Part shown: positions 40,708 through 50,934 of the stretch, one piece after another
How positions within the stretch are numbered: the stretch's first letter is position 1
Layout: each line of letters begins with the position of its first letter
From: Mycolicibacterium komossense
GTDB taxonomy: Bacteria; Actinomycetota; Actinomycetes; Mycobacteriales; Mycobacteriaceae
Assembly (NCBI RefSeq): GCF_025822605.1
Contig: NZ_JACKTY010000029.1
Span: 251,236 to 315,235 of the forward strand
DNA: 64,000 bases
Direction: 5' to 3'
The notes under the pieces: generated by a model
Told to the model about the DNA's origin: nothing
The model's input: the letters and a program-made list of their open reading frames with translations, nothing else
The model's database searches: none
Translations under genes and position numbers: made by a program

Positions 40708-41865
40708 ATGAACAGCCCTCCAGATGTGTTCAGTCCGGCCCGTCTCGGGCCGCTGACCCTGCGCAATCGGATCATCAAAGCCGCCACCTTCGAGGCGGCC
40801 ACGCCCGAGTCGCTGGTCACCGACGACCTGATCAACTATCACCGTCGACCCGCCGCCGGCGGGCTCGGGATGACCACCGTCGCCTACCTCGCCGTCTCCC
40901 CGGGCGGCCGCACACAACGCAAGGTGATCTGGATGCGACCGGAGGCGGTCCCCGGGTTGCGGCGCCTGACTGACGCGATCCACGCCGAAGGGGCAGCCAT
41001 CAGCGCCCAGATCGCGCACGCCGGCCCGGTCGCCGACGCCCGCTCCAACGGCACCGAGGCACTCGCTCCGATGACGCACAAGAACTTTCGGGCGGCCACA
41101 GCGGACGATATCGCCGACGTGATCGAAGCCCACGCCACCGCGGCGCGGTACGCCATCGACTCCGGGTTCGACGCGGTGGAGATCCACCTGGGGCACAACT
41201 ATTTCTGCAGCGCGTTCCTCAGCCCGCTGCTCAATCGCCGCGATGACGAGTTCGGCGGCTCGCTGACCAACCGCGCCAGGGTGGCGCGCAGCGTCGTGCA
41301 GGCCGTGCGCCGGGTGGTCGACGATCATGGCGGCGGCCGCGTCGCCGTGACCGCCAAACTCAACATGGCAGACGGCATCGACGGCGGCATCACCGTCGAG
41401 GAGTCGCTGCAGACCGCCACCTGGCTGCAGGAGGACGGCGGGCTCGACGCGATCGAGCTCACCGCGGGCAGCTCGCTGGTCAACCCGATGTACATGTTCC
41501 GCGGCGGCGCGCCGGGCAAGGACGTCCCGGCCCTACTGCCAAAAGCGATGGCCGGCATCATGCGCGAATACCCGTACCACGACACGTACCTGCTCGACGA
41601 TGCCCGGTTGTTCCGCGCCGAGCTGACGATGCCGCTGATCCTGCTGGGCGGTATCACCAAGCGCGAATCGATGGATCTGGCGATGGCCGAAGGATTCGAC
41701 TTCGTCGCCATGGGACGCGCATTACTGGCCGAACCGGACCTGCTCAACCGGATCCGGGCGGACGGCGACGCACACACCGTGACGTCGGTATGTACCCACA
41801 CCAATGACTGCATGATGACGATCTACAGCCACACCCATTGCGTGCTGACCGGCGCACCTGACTAA
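40708..41865 (+). CDS. NADH:flavin oxidoreductase (Old Yellow Enzyme family)
   Basis: A 385-residue FMN-dependent TIM-barrel oxidoreductase. [20 protein letters not shown] is at the N-terminus, [11 protein letters not shown] near residue 108, and [20 protein letters not shown] near residue 165 carries the conserved Tyr and NR(D)DE segment. [15 protein letters not shown] lies near residue 330. The C-terminal cysteine motif reads CTHTNDC, where related proteins have CxxCNxC, so one presumed iron-sulfur ligand is Thr here. The Rossmann domain of the long dienoyl-CoA reductases is absent. Substrate unknown, probably an activated alkene or enone. Confidence 0.85.
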   Translation: MNSPPDVFSPARLGPLTLRNRIIKAATFEAATPESLVTDDLINYHRRPAAGGLGMTTVAYLAVSPGGRTQRKVIWMRPEAVPGLRRLTDAIHAEGAAISAQIAHAGPVADARSNGTEALAPMTHKNFRAATADDIADVIEAHATAARYAIDSGFDAVEIHLGHNYFCSAFLSPLLNRRDDEFGGSLTNRARVARSVVQAVRRVVDDHGGGRVAVTAKLNMADGIDGGITVEESLQTATWLQEDGGLDAIELTAGSSLVNPMYMFRGGAPGKDVPALLPKAMAGIMREYPYHDTYLLDDARLFRAELTMPLILLGGITKRESMDLAMAEGFDFVAMGRALLAEPDLLNRIRADGDAHTVTSVCTHTNDCMMTIYSHTHCVLTGAPD

Positions 41866-41933
41866 TTAATCGCAGCCAAAACGCGCGACGGCTGGGCGCA
41901 CCCGGCGGCCCACTACCGTTAGAGTTGCATTCG

Positions 41934-44606
41934 ATGAGCCGACCAGCCGCACCCGCGTTGACCGTTCGGTACGAGGGGTCTCAGCGCACTTTCGCAGCAG
42001 GCCACGATGTCGTCGTCGGACGCGATCTGCGCGCCGACGTCCGTATCGCCCACCCCCTGATTTCCCGCGCCCACCTGGTGTTGCGCTTCGATCAGGGCCG
42101 TTGGATGGCGATCGACAACGGCTCGCTGAACGGGATGTTCGTCAACAACCGACGGGTGTCCGCCGTCGATATCACCGACGGCACGGTCATCAACATCGGT
42201 AACCCCGACGGCCCGCAGATCGACTTCGACCTGGGCCATCACAGCGGCAACATCGGCCGGCCCCCGCCAACCGCGTCGGTGCCCGTCGCGGGGCGCACCG
42301 GGTATCCGTCGACGCAGCAGCCCGTCTACCCCACGGCCGGCGGTTCATGGAATCCGGCGTCGATTCAAGGTCAGCACACGACTCCGCCGCCGACGCCTCG
42401 ACCGCAGAACACCTACCCGCCGACCGCCCATCCACCGACCTACCCGACGTCGACGCGGCCGTCGCCCGGCTATCCGCCCAGCACGTCGCAGCCGATCCCG
42501 CCGCCTCCGAAACAGCCCCCGGCCACGGGCAACATGCCCACCCAGATGGGTCCGATGGCCATCCCGGCCGCCCAGAAATCCGGCGGCGACGGCAACCTGG
42601 CGACCAGCATGCTCAAGATCCTGCGGCCGGGCCGGGCACCCGACGCGCCGGTGGGATCGACCAAGATCGGTCGCGCCACCGACAATGACATCGTCATCCC
42701 CGACGTGCTGGCGTCGCGCCATCACGCCACGTTGATCCCGTCGCCGGGTGGCACGGAGATCCTCGACAACCGCAGCATCAACGGCACCTTCGTCAACGGT
42801 TCCCGCGTCGACTCGGCGATCCTCAAAGACGGCGACGTCGTCACGATCGGCAACATCGACCTCATCTTCACCGGCGGGACGCTGGCCCGCCGCAATGAGT
42901 CCGATGTCGCCACCCGCACCGGTGGCCTCGAGGTCCGCAGCTTGACCTGGACCATCGAGGGCAACAAGACGCTGCTGGACAACATCTCGATCGACGCGCG
43001 GCCCGGCACCTTGACCGCCGTCATCGGGCCGTCCGGTGCGGGCAAGTCGACATTTGCCCGCCAGGTCGCCGGTCTGACCCATCCCACCAGCGGCACCATC
43101 ACGTTCGAAGGCCACGACGTACACGCCGAGTACGCCTCGCTGCGGTCCAGGATCGGCATGGTGCCGCAGGACGATGTGGTGCACGGCCAGCTCACCGTCC
43201 GGCAGGCGTTGATGTACGCCGCCGAACTGCGCCTGCCGCCGGATACCACCAAGGCCGACCGCGAACAGGTCGTCATGCAGGTTCTCGAAGAACTCGAGAT
43301 GACCAAGCATCTCGACACCCGGGTGGACAAGCTCTCCGGCGGCCAGCGCAAACGCGCATCAGTGGCCCTGGAACTGCTGACCGGTCCTTCGCTGCTGATC
43401 CTCGACGAGCCCACCTCGGGTCTCGACCCCGCGCTGGATCGCCAGGTCATGACGATGCTGCGGCAGCTGGCTGACGCCGGACGCGTCGTGCTGGTGGTGA
43501 CCCACTCCCTGACCTACCTCGACGTGTGCGATCAGGTGTTGCTGCTCGCGCCGGGCGGCAAGACCGCGTTCTACGGACCGCCCAGTCAGATCGGGCCGCG
43601 GCTGGGCACCACCAACTGGGCCGACATCTTCAGCACGGTGGCCGGCGACCCCGACGAGGCCAGTCGCCGCTACCTGGCCACCGCCCCACCGATCCCACCC
43701 GAGCCGCCGTCCAAACAGGCCGTAGACCTGGGTAAACCCGCCAAGACCAGCCTCAAGCGGCAGCTCTTCACGATCGCCCGCCGCCAGGTCAGGCTTATCG
43801 TGTCCGACCGGGGCTATTCGGCGTTCCTGCTGTTCCTGCCGTTCATCATGGGCGTGCTGTCGTTGTCGGTCCCCGGCGGCGGCAAGGACGGCGCCAGCGT
43901 CGGATTCGGTCTGCCGATTCCGGCGATCCAAGGCGGTGCCGCACCCAACGAACCGGGTCAGATCCTGGTGATGCTCAACGTCGGCGCCATTTTCATGGGC
44001 ACGGCGCTGACCATCCGAGCGTTGATCGGCGAAAAGACGATCTTCCTGCGGGAACAGGCCGTCGGACTCTCGACTACGGCCTACCTGCTCGCCAAGATCG
44101 CGGTGTTCACTGCCTTCGCCATCGTCCAATCGCTGATCGTCACCACCATCACCGTCGTAGGCAAGGGCTGGGGTGATGGCGCCGTCGACCACGGAGCTTT
44201 CCTGAGCAGCCGAACCCTCGAGTTGTTCATCGACATCGCCGCAACGTGTGTGGCAGCGGCCATGACCGGACTCGCGCTCTCGGCGCTGGCCAAGTCCGCC
44301 GAGCAGATCATGCCGCTACTCGTCGTCGCGATCATGTCGCAGCTGGTGTTCTCCGGCGGCCTGATCCCGGTGACGGGCCGGGTGGTGCTCGACCAGTTGT
44401 CGTGGGTGACACCGGCGCGCTGGGGCTTCGCCAGCTCCGCGTCAACGGTCGACCTGACTCGACTGGTACCGCCGCCGCTGCTGCCCGATGATCCGCACTG
44501 GAAGCACACGTCGTCTGCCTGGCTGATCGACATGGGCATATTGGTAGCGCTCTGCATCTTCTACACCGGTTTCGTGCGCTGGAAGATCCGACTCCCCCGC
44601 GGTTAG
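41934..44606 (+). CDS. FHA-domain ABC transporter (Rv1747-like ATPase-permease fusion)
   Basis: An 890-residue half-size ABC exporter. The first FHA domain is at about residues 8-95 (VVVGRDLRADVRIAHPLISR). A Pro/Thr-rich linker (about 100-205) may carry kinase sites. A second FHA domain at about 225-315 has TKIGRATDNDIVIPDVLASR. The ATPase at about 330-550 shows the Walker A GPSGAGKST, signature LSGGQRKR and LLILDEPTSGLD. The C-terminal ABC2-type permease has about six membrane helices from residue 615. This architecture matches M. tuberculosis Rv1747, a phospho-threonine-regulated exporter implicated in cell-envelope glycolipid transport. Regulation by a Pkn kinase through the FHA domains is expected. 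Confidence 0.93.
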   Translation: MSRPAAPALTVRYEGSQRTFAAGHDVVVGRDLRADVRIAHPLISRAHLVLRFDQGRWMAIDNGSLNGMFVNNRRVSAVDITDGTVINIGNPDGPQIDFDLGHHSGNIGRPPPTASVPVAGRTGYPSTQQPVYPTAGGSWNPASIQGQHTTPPPTPRPQNTYPPTAHPPTYPTSTRPSPGYPPSTSQPIPPPPKQPPATGNMPTQMGPMAIPAAQKSGGDGNLATSMLKILRPGRAPDAPVGSTKIGRATDNDIVIPDVLASRHHATLIPSPGGTEILDNRSINGTFVNGSRVDSAILKDGDVVTIGNIDLIFTGGTLARRNESDVATRTGGLEVRSLTWTIEGNKTLLDNISIDARPGTLTAVIGPSGAGKSTFARQVAGLTHPTSGTITFEGHDVHAEYASLRSRIGMVPQDDVVHGQLTVRQALMYAAELRLPPDTTKADREQVVMQVLEELEMTKHLDTRVDKLSGGQRKRASVALELLTGPSLLILDEPTSGLDPALDRQVMTMLRQLADAGRVVLVVTHSLTYLDVCDQVLLLAPGGKTAFYGPPSQIGPRLGTTNWADIFSTVAGDPDEASRRYLATAPPIPPEPPSKQAVDLGKPAKTSLKRQLFTIARRQVRLIVSDRGYSAFLLFLPFIMGVLSLSVPGGGKDGASVGFGLPIPAIQGGAAPNEPGQILVMLNVGAIFMGTALTIRALIGEKTIFLREQAVGLSTTAYLLAKIAVFTAFAIVQSLIVTTITVVGKGWGDGAVDHGAFLSSRTLELFIDIAATCVAAAMTGLALSALAKSAEQIMPLLVVAIMSQLVFSGGLIPVTGRVVLDQLSWVTPARWGFASSASTVDLTRLVPPPLLPDDPHWKHTSSAWLIDMGILVALCIFYTGFVRWKIRLPRG

Positions 44607-44613
44607 GGATTTC

Positions 44614-44650
44614 GGCGTGCTCGCTTGCGGTCAGCGCGAGCGAACACGCC
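44614..44650. terminator. Bidirectional hairpin between convergent genes
   Basis: Arms 44614-44628 (GGCGTGCTCGCTTGC) and 44636-44650 (GCGAGCGAACACGCC) pair over 15 positions with two mismatches around a 7-base loop. It sits seven bases after the ABC transporter stop and eight before the end of mfpA, as expected of a shared factor-independent-like terminator in mycobacteria. No T-tract. Confidence 0.7.
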
Positions 44651-44658
44651 CAAACCAC

Positions 44659-45210
44659 TCACTCCCCGTGGACGTCGAGCCCGTGTGCGGCCGCGAACGC
44701 CAACCCCTGCGAGATGTCGATCCGCGCGCCGCGCAGCTTCGCGCTCACCCACAGCGACGGGTCCACCCGCGCCCCGCGTAGGTCTGCTTCCTCGAGCCGG
44801 GTCCCGACCGTGCGCGCGCCCGCGAGGTCGGCGCCGCGCAGTATTGCCTTGCGCAGGTCGGCCTCGACCAGCGACGCCTCTCGCAACCGGCAACCGGACA
44901 GGTCCAGCGCGCGCAGATCGGCGCCGCCGAGGACCGCCAGGGTGAAGTCCACCTCGTCGAACTTCGCCGGCCGCATCCGGCTGTTGGTGAAGACCGAGCC
45001 CATCATGCTGCAGTTGCGGAAAGTGCTGTGCCACAGCGTGGCCCGCTCGAAATTGCAGTTCCGGAACGCGCTGCCGAGGTGCACCGACTCGGAGAAGTTG
45101 ACCCCGCTGAAATCGCAGCCGTCGAACACGACGCGCTCGGTATGCAGGCCGCTGAAATCTTCGTCGTGGAATTCGCGCGCGACGAACTCCTGGTCAACCC
45201 AGTTGTCCAC
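44659..45210 (-). CDS. mfpA: MfpA pentapeptide-repeat protein (DNA gyrase modulator)
   Basis: A 183-residue protein made almost entirely of pentapeptide repeats with Leu/Phe at the central position (for example CDFSGVNFSESV, LSGCRLREASLVEADLRKA, LRGADLAGARTVGTRLEEAD), which fold into a right-handed quadrilateral helix resembling B-DNA. The N-terminus (WVDQEF, FHDEDFSGLHTERVVFDGCD) and C-terminus (GLAFAAAHGLDVHG) match mycobacterial MfpA, which binds gyrase and gives low-level fluoroquinolone tolerance. It is the last gene of the mfpE-D-C-B-A operon; the upstream GTPase mfpB ends six bases before its start. Confidence 0.94.
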   Translation of the reverse strand: MDNWVDQEFVAREFHDEDFSGLHTERVVFDGCDFSGVNFSESVHLGSAFRNCNFERATLWHSTFRNCSMMGSVFTNSRMRPAKFDEVDFTLAVLGGADLRALDLSGCRLREASLVEADLRKAILRGADLAGARTVGTRLEEADLRGARVDPSLWVSAKLRGARIDISQGLAFAAAHGLDVHGE

Positions 45211-45216
45211 CGGCGA

Positions 45217-45795
45217 TCAGCCTGCAGCAGACAGGGTCTCCAGCGCATACTCGCTCACCGCGATCAGCGCCTGCTTCGCCGAGTTGCGATCGCGCGCGTC
45301 GACGGCGATCACCGGCACATGATCGGCCAGGGTGAGTGCCTTGCGCACCTCGTCGGCGGGGAACCGCTGCGCGTCGTCGAACTCGTTGACCGCGACGACG
45401 AACGGGATCTTGCGGTCCTCGAAGAAGTCGACCGCCGCGAAGCTGTCCTGTAGGCGGCGGGTGTCGACCAGAACGATCGCACCGATGGCGCCGTGCACAA
45501 GGTCATCCCACATGAACCAGAACCGACGTTGCCCCGGGGTACCGAACAGGTACAGCACCAGGTCTTCGTCAAGAGTGATGCGCCCGAAATCCATCGCGAC
45601 CGTGGTGGTCGACTTCGCCGGGGTGGCGTCGAGTCCGTCGACGCCTGCGGACGCATTGGTGACCATCGCTTCGGTACGCAGCGGCATGATCTCCGACACC
45701 GCGCCGACGAAGGTGGTCTTTCCGGCACCGAACCCGCCCGCGATGACAATCTTGGTCGACGCGGCATCACGTCTCTCAGAGTGCGCGTAGGCCAC
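45217..45795 (-). CDS. mfpB: MglA-like small GTPase of the mfp conservon
   Basis: A 192-residue Ras/MglA-type GTPase. The P-loop is VIAGGFGAGKTTFVGA near residue 18; TVAMDFGRITLDEDLVLYLF gives switch I and the following strand, and GTPGQRRF near residue 89 replaces DxxG of switch II. NEFDDAQRF near residue 137 corresponds to N/TKxD with Glu for Lys. It overlaps mfpC by 20 bases. In mycobacteria MfpB binds MfpA and modulates its effect on gyrase; in streptomycetes similar conservons form membrane-associated signalling units. Confidence 0.92.
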   Translation of the reverse strand: MAYAHSERRDAASTKIVIAGGFGAGKTTFVGAVSEIMPLRTEAMVTNASAGVDGLDATPAKSTTTVAMDFGRITLDEDLVLYLFGTPGQRRFWFMWDDLVHGAIGAIVLVDTRRLQDSFAAVDFFEDRKIPFVVAVNEFDDAQRFPADEVRKALTLADHVPVIAVDARDRNSAKQALIAVSEYALETLSAAG

Positions 45796-46150
45796 GGAGT
45801 GTCCTTCCTATGAGTTCGCGTCGTTCGTCGTGGGTGGAGTTCTCGGTCAATGTTGCCTGCACTTGAAGGTAACCCGACGTGACCAGATCGCCGACGAGGA
45901 CACGGGCCACTCCGAGGGGAACATCCAGCCGGGCCGAGATCTCCGCCACAGACGGACTCTTGATGCACAGCTGGATGATCTTGCCTCGCAGGTCGTTGGG
46001 CGGCCACTGGTGAAACAGACCGGACTGCAGTGTCTGTATCGGGGCCTCAAGCGGTAGGTCGACGCTGGTGCCGGTCCGCCCGGCGGTCAATGTATACGGT
46101 CGGACCAGGTTCGCCTCATGGCCGGGTGCCGGACGTTCTGGTCTGTCCAT
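45776..46150 (-). CDS. mfpC: DUF742 protein of the mfp conservon
   Basis: A 124-residue DUF742 protein. LVRPYTLTAGRT is the N-terminal family motif (near residue 15), and IIQLCIKSPSVAEISARLDV with PLGVARVLVGDLVTSGYL form a predicted winged helix at about 58-97. It is the third component of the conservon, between the roadblock protein and the GTPase, and overlaps mfpB. Its precise role is unknown; conservon DUF742 proteins are thought to help assemble the GTPase with the sensor. Confidence 0.9.
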   Translation of the reverse strand: MDRPERPAPGHEANLVRPYTLTAGRTGTSVDLPLEAPIQTLQSGLFHQWPPNDLRGKIIQLCIKSPSVAEISARLDVPLGVARVLVGDLVTSGYLQVQATLTENSTHDERRELIGRTLRGLRAL

Positions 46151-46156
46151 GGCGGG

Positions 46157-46573
46157 TTACGACGTGGAGGCGGCGCGGCGCCTGGTCGACTGCACGACGC
46201 CACTGACCCGTTCGACCAGCAGGGCCATCTCGTAGCCAACCTGCCCGATATCGCACGACTTCGACGCCAGTGTCGCCAGCTGCGAGCCATCGCCGACCTG
46301 CATGATCAGGACATAGCCGTGATCCATTTCCACGACCGATTGCAACACGCGGCCCCCGTCGAAAAGCTGTGCGGCACCTGCGGAGAGGCTGGCAAGTCCG
46401 GACGTCACGGCAGCGAGTTGGTCCGCCCGCTCGGGCGGCAGGTGTTCACTGGCCGCTATCAGCAGGCCGTCCACCGATACGAGTACGGCGTGCGCAACAC
46501 CGGGGATGTCGCGCGCGAACTTCGACACCAGCCAAGCATGCGGATTCTCCTGCGACGAACCTGGCGCGCTCAT
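46157..46573 (-). CDS. mfpD: Roadblock/LC7 protein of the mfp conservon
   Basis: A 138-residue roadblock/LC7-domain protein. The fold signature is visible as [40 protein letters not shown] and [20 protein letters not shown]. Such proteins act as GTPase-activating or scaffold partners of MglA-type GTPases, here MfpB. Its ATG lies beside the end of the sensor gene mfpE (four-base ATGA-type overlap), and mfpC begins seven bases after its stop. Confidence 0.92.
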   Translation of the reverse strand: MSAPGSSQENPHAWLVSKFARDIPGVAHAVLVSVDGLLIAASEHLPPERADQLAAVTSGLASLSAGAAQLFDGGRVLQSVVEMDHGYVLIMQVGDGSQLATLASKSCDIGQVGYEMALLVERVSGVVQSTRRRAASTS

Positions 46574-49530
46574 TCGTGATCGAGTCCTTGAGTTGTGTTC
46601 CGTGCGTGCGACCGTCCCGCGCGCACACCCCCGAAGTGGTTGCTGATCGAGGCGCGGATCGCGTCGGGGTCGCGTTCGGGAGCCTCAGGTTCCGCCGTCT
46701 CCGACAGGTCTGAGCCGGGGTGGACACCGCCGTTCGATGCTACTCCGCTCTCCTTGTCGGGCCGTTCCGAGCGGGTGTCGCCAGCTGCGACGTTAGCTGT
46801 TCCACCGGGGATGAGCCGAGCCCCTGGATCCCGCACCGGCAGCCCCTGCTCGGTGTGCGATACGACGGCTTTGTTCTGCGCGTCTTCGGCGGCCGCCCAA
46901 CCGTTGTCCCACACCGATTTCCATTCCTGCGGCTGGGCGTCGATCTCATCGGGGTCGACCAGCCACTCGTTGACCATGTTCTGGTAGATCCAGTCCGGCC
47001 CGGAACTGGTCGAGTGGGGTGCCGACATTTCTGCGGCCAGGCGGTTCATATCGCTGATATCGATCGAGATTGTGTCGACGAGCTCGTCGGGCTCGTAGAC
47101 CGGCTGCGGTTGCGGCTCAGGCTCAGGCTCTGAGTGCTGCGGCTGCGTCGGTGCGGAGACGGCCTGCGCGCCGGCGGCCTTCTCCTCGGCGGCCTCCCGA
47201 CGTGCGCGTCGGCGCGACGCGAAGAATCCGGAGGTGTTGACCGGTGCCGGCGCTTCGGGTGCCGCCGGGGTCTCGTCGGCTGGCGACTCCTCGGCGGCCT
47301 CGTCTGCGTCCATCCACCACGGCACGGGCAGCGGTCGCTTGGCCGGTCGGTCCGGCTCCTGGAACGGGCTCTCGGCCGGCAGGCCGGTGATACCGCTGGA
47401 GCCGGGACTGCGGCGCGGCAGCATCGTCACCGACGCCTCCGGGACTGCGGCAGGTGCGTCTTCCTCCCGCGCCGCAACCTCGGGCCGCACCTCCTCGAAC
47501 AGCGAGATGGGTGCCTCGGCGACAGGTTCGGTTTCGACAGGTTCGGCCTCGGTGGACTCGACAAACTCGGGTGCTGGGGCAGACGTCGTCGCACCCTCCC
47601 ACAGCACCGGCGGCACATAGAGCTGCGCAGTGGTGCCCGAGCCGCTGGCCGGAGCGAGCAACCGGACATACATGTTGTGCTGACGTGCCAGCCTCCCGAC
47701 CACGAACAGACCCATGTGCCTGGTGTTGTCGGGGCTGACCTCTCCGCCGGCATTGAGCCGCATATTGGCGATCCGCAGATCGGCCTCGGTCATCCCGAGT
47801 CCGGCGTCGTCGATATCGATGAGCATGCCGCCGTCGCTGGTGTGCACCGCCGTCACCCTGACCTGCTCGGTGGGCGGCGAATATCGCAGCGCGTTGTCGA
47901 TCAGTTCGGCCAGCAGATGGACGGCGTCCCCGGCGGCGGATCCGATCAGGGCCGCGTCGGGCACCGCACCCATCTCGACCCGCTGGTAATCCTCGACCTC
48001 GGAGGACGCGGCGTTGATCAGTGACGCCAGGGGCACCGCGTCGGCCTGTTCGCGGGAAACCCGCGCCCCCGCCAGCACCAGCAGGTTCGCCCCGTTTCGC
48101 CGCATCCGGGTGGCGAGGTGGTCGAGGCGGAAGAGGCTGTCGAGACGGTCCGGGTCCTCCTCGTTTTTCTCCAGCCGGTCGATGAGCGAGAGTTGTTGGT
48201 CCACAAGGGATTTGTTGCGCCGCGACATCGTCTCGAACATGTCGTTGACCATTACCCGCAGCCGCGCCTCGTCGCCGGCGAGTAGCAACGCCTGGGTATG
48301 CAGTTCGTCGACCGCATGGGCCACCTGACCGATTTCTTCGGTGGTGTGGATGGGCAGCGGGTCCGGTTCACGTTCGTCGCCGGCCTTGACGCGCTCGATC
48401 TCCGAAGCCAGGTCCTGGTGCGCGATCTTCAATGCGCCGTCGCGCAGCCTGCGCAACGGCCGGACCAGTGACCGGGAGATCACGAAGACGATGACCAACA
48501 CGATCAGGAAGGCGGCGAGGATGGCGATGGCGTCGCGGATGGCGTTGTTGCGCTGATGAGCCGCCTCGGCATCGACCGTGCTGGTGATCGACGAGGTGGT
48601 ACTGCCGATCAGGTCCTGGGCGATCTGATCAGTGGTCTGGATCGACGCCAGCAGCTGCGGGTTGCCCACCAGTTGTGCGGTGGGATCGGACAGGACCGCC
48701 TGCCGCTGCACCAACTCCGAGCGCAACGTGGCGGCTTTTTCCGACGCCCCGCCGAGCAGCTGGCTCATTCCGGTCACCGTCGACGGCTCGGTCCCGGCCA
48801 GGCCGATCATCCGCAACCGCAGAGCGGCCTCGGGCAGGTCACCACCGCGTTCGACGAGCATGCGTTGCATGGCCATCTGGCCGCGGGCCCCGACCGCCCG
48901 GGACAGGCCTTCAGCCTGCAGCCGCAGCGTCTCGTCGTCGACACGCACGGAGCCGGTGATCGCGGTCTCTGCGGTCAGCAACAACGGCGCGAAAATGGTC
49001 ACCTGTTGCAGTAGGTCGACCTGTTTCTGGTCGACCTTGTCCATCAGATCGGTGCCGTAGTTGAGCAGCGTCGTCACGGCCAGTCGCACATCTGACTGCG
49101 GGTCGGTGTTGTCCAGGCGCTGCTGCAGCTCGCTCTTGCGGGCGGTGTAATCGGCGACAGCTTTCGCGCTGTCGCCGCCGGAAGCATCGGTGACCAGCGC
49201 ATTCTCCAGCGCCGCAAGGTAGTCGTTGATATCGGGGATCAGTTTGGCGCGGTCCGCGGCGACACTGAGTGTGCGGGCATAGCCAATGCTGCTGTAGATG
49301 CGAACGCCGCCGAAAGTCGCGGCCAGCAGCAGCGGCACCAGGGCGATCGCGATGACTTTCCAGCGGACCGGCCAGTTGGCCACCGACAACCGCCGCGGGC
49401 GCTTCACCGGCGCGGACGCCGGATAGTTCTGAACCGCCGGCGCAGCCGTACCCGTGGGCTGGTCAAAACCCGCGGGTGGATCGAACGCCGGCGAGTTGTC
49501 GGACGCCGGCTGCTTATCGAACAAAGTCAC
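46570..49530 (-). CDS. mfpE: Sensor histidine-kinase-like protein of the mfp conservon
   Basis: A 986-residue membrane sensor. Transmembrane helix 1 is at about 52-75 ([20 protein letters not shown]); a nitrate/nitrite-sensor-type extracytoplasmic helical domain spans about 80-325. Helix 2 is at about 335-355 ([16 protein letters not shown]), followed by a HAMP linker ([15 protein letters not shown]). A GHKL ATPase with [12 protein letters not shown] lies near residue 545 and [14 protein letters not shown] near 583. From about 640 to the end is a Pro/Glu/Ala-rich tail, probably disordered. First gene of the operon; it should transmit an unknown envelope signal to MfpB/MfpA. Confidence 0.92.
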   Translation of the reverse strand: MTLFDKQPASDNSPAFDPPAGFDQPTGTAAPAVQNYPASAPVKRPRRLSVANWPVRWKVIAIALVPLLLAATFGGVRIYSSIGYARTLSVAADRAKLIPDINDYLAALENALVTDASGGDSAKAVADYTARKSELQQRLDNTDPQSDVRLAVTTLLNYGTDLMDKVDQKQVDLLQQVTIFAPLLLTAETAITGSVRVDDETLRLQAEGLSRAVGARGQMAMQRMLVERGGDLPEAALRLRMIGLAGTEPSTVTGMSQLLGGASEKAATLRSELVQRQAVLSDPTAQLVGNPQLLASIQTTDQIAQDLIGSTTSSITSTVDAEAAHQRNNAIRDAIAILAAFLIVLVIVFVISRSLVRPLRRLRDGALKIAHQDLASEIERVKAGDEREPDPLPIHTTEEIGQVAHAVDELHTQALLLAGDEARLRVMVNDMFETMSRRNKSLVDQQLSLIDRLEKNEEDPDRLDSLFRLDHLATRMRRNGANLLVLAGARVSREQADAVPLASLINAASSEVEDYQRVEMGAVPDAALIGSAAGDAVHLLAELIDNALRYSPPTEQVRVTAVHTSDGGMLIDIDDAGLGMTEADLRIANMRLNAGGEVSPDNTRHMGLFVVGRLARQHNMYVRLLAPASGSGTTAQLYVPPVLWEGATTSAPAPEFVESTEAEPVETEPVAEAPISLFEEVRPEVAAREEDAPAAVPEASVTMLPRRSPGSSGITGLPAESPFQEPDRPAKRPLPVPWWMDADEAAEESPADETPAAPEAPAPVNTSGFFASRRRARREAAEEKAAGAQAVSAPTQPQHSEPEPEPQPQPVYEPDELVDTISIDISDMNRLAAEMSAPHSTSSGPDWIYQNMVNEWLVDPDEIDAQPQEWKSVWDNGWAAAEDAQNKAVVSHTEQGLPVRDPGARLIPGGTANVAAGDTRSERPDKESGVASNGGVHPGSDLSETAEPEAPERDPDAIRASISNHFGGVRAGRSHARNTTQGLDHE

Positions 49531-49792
49531 AGGGCCAGGCCTGGTGTGGCTGCCCTGGACCAGAATGCTGCGCTGCTAGTTTGTGTTGTCGTCTCGTTCA
49601 TAAGACTTCCTGCTCATGTGACCCGTCGACGATACGGCCGGGCGCAATTCGCCTGGCAATCCGAGCAGTATGACAGTCCCTGACGAGGGGTTCCACAGTT
49701 GTTACTGAACAGATAGATCTCCTGATCCTGCGGACAGGCCCGTCAGCCGACCGTTAGCAAAGTCTGACCGCCGGTGCTGACATCATCGGTGC

Positions 49793-50257
49793 ATGTTCCG
49801 CCTGATGTTCTACTCACCACGAATCGCACCCAACACGGGCAATGCCATCCGGATGGTCGCCGCCACCGGCGCAGAGTTGCATCTGGTCGAACCGCTCGGC
49901 TTTGACCTGTCTGAGCCCAAATTGCGACGGGCCGGACTGGACTACCACGATCTGGCGTCGGTGACGGTCCATTCGTCGCTGGCCGCCGCGTGGGAGGCCT
50001 TGGCGCCGCAGCGGGTGTTCGCATTCACCGCGCACGCCAGTACCCCGTTCACCGATATCGGCTACCAATCCGGCGATGTGTTGATGTTCGGTCCTGAGCC
50101 GACCGGACTGGACGCCGAAACCCTGGCTGATCCCCATATCACCGAGCGGTTGCGCATCCCGATGCTCGCCGGCCGGCGCTCGCTGAACCTGTCGAACGCC
50201 GCGGCGGTCGTCGTTTATGAGGCGTGGCGCCAAAACGGATTCGCCGGCGGAGTGTGA
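49793..50257 (+). CDS. trmL: tRNA (cytidine/uridine-34 2'-O)-methyltransferase
   Basis: A 154-residue SPOUT-fold methyltransferase. FYSPRIAPNTGNAIRMVAAT is at the N-terminus, LHLVEPLGFDLSEPKLRRAG near residue 29, GDVLMFGPEPTGL near residue 91 and the knot segment IPMLAGRRSLNLSNAAAVVV near residue 122. These match TrmL, which methylates the wobble ribose of tRNA-Leu isoacceptors. It corresponds to the SpoU-type gene Rv3366 next to the mfp operon in M. tuberculosis. Convergent with the nitroreductase gene. Confidence 0.92.
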   Translation: MFRLMFYSPRIAPNTGNAIRMVAATGAELHLVEPLGFDLSEPKLRRAGLDYHDLASVTVHSSLAAAWEALAPQRVFAFTAHASTPFTDIGYQSGDVLMFGPEPTGLDAETLADPHITERLRIPMLAGRRSLNLSNAAAVVVYEAWRQNGFAGGV

Positions 50258-50266
50258 GGGCCGGCG

Positions 50267-50911
50267 CTACCAGGTGTCCCAGTGGGTGACCTGGTCGGCG
50301 GGCAGTCGCTTGGCGAGCTTGAAATCGGTGCCCTTGGTGTAGGCGATCGGGAAGAGCCCGGCCTGGCGGTAGTTGTCGTACGGGATGCCGAGGAGCTCGG
50401 CGACCTTCTGCTCGCCGCCGTTGCCGAGGTGCAGCGTGGTCCAGCAGGACCCGAGGCCACGTGACCGTAGCGCCAAGTTGAAACTCCAGACGGCAGGTAA
50501 CAGCGATCCCCAGAATCCCGCGCTCATCGCATTGGCCAGCTTGACGCTGCCTTCCAGGCACGGCACCAGGAGCACGGGAGCCTCGTGCATGTGCTCGGCG
50601 AGGTATTTCGCGGAGTCGGTGACGGCTCCCATTCGCTCGCCGCGGGTGTCGCCTTCGGCGTATTCGGGCTTGGGCATGTCGAGGTATTCGGTAGCGTTCG
50701 CGAGATAGATATCGCGGATGGCTTTCTTCTTCTCCGCGTCCTCGATGAACACCCACTGCCAGCCCTGCGCGTTGGATCCGGTTGGCGCCTGCAGTGCCAG
50801 TTCGAGGCATTCCGTGATCAGCTCGCGGGGTACCGGCTTCTCGAAGTCGAGACGCTTGCGCACGGAACGGGTGGTGGTCAGGACTTCGTCGACGCTGAGG
50901 TTGAGGGCCAT
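50267..50911 (-). CDS. Nitroreductase family protein (Rv3368c-like)
   Basis: A 214-residue FMN-dependent nitroreductase-fold protein. TTRSVRKRLDFEKPV near residue 13, LALQAPTGSNAQGWQWVFIE near residue 37 and LGSCWTTLHLGNGGEQKVAE near residue 150 are FMN-binding family segments. It is divergent from the PPOX gene with only 23 bp between start codons, so they share a promoter region. Physiological substrate unknown. Confidence 0.88.
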   Translation of the reverse strand: MALNLSVDEVLTTTRSVRKRLDFEKPVPRELITECLELALQAPTGSNAQGWQWVFIEDAEKKKAIRDIYLANATEYLDMPKPEYAEGDTRGERMGAVTDSAKYLAEHMHEAPVLLVPCLEGSVKLANAMSAGFWGSLLPAVWSFNLALRSRGLGSCWTTLHLGNGGEQKVAELLGIPYDNYRQAGLFPIAYTKGTDFKLAKRLPADQVTHWDTW

Positions 50912-50934
50912 CTTTGGAGACTACATTCGGGCAC

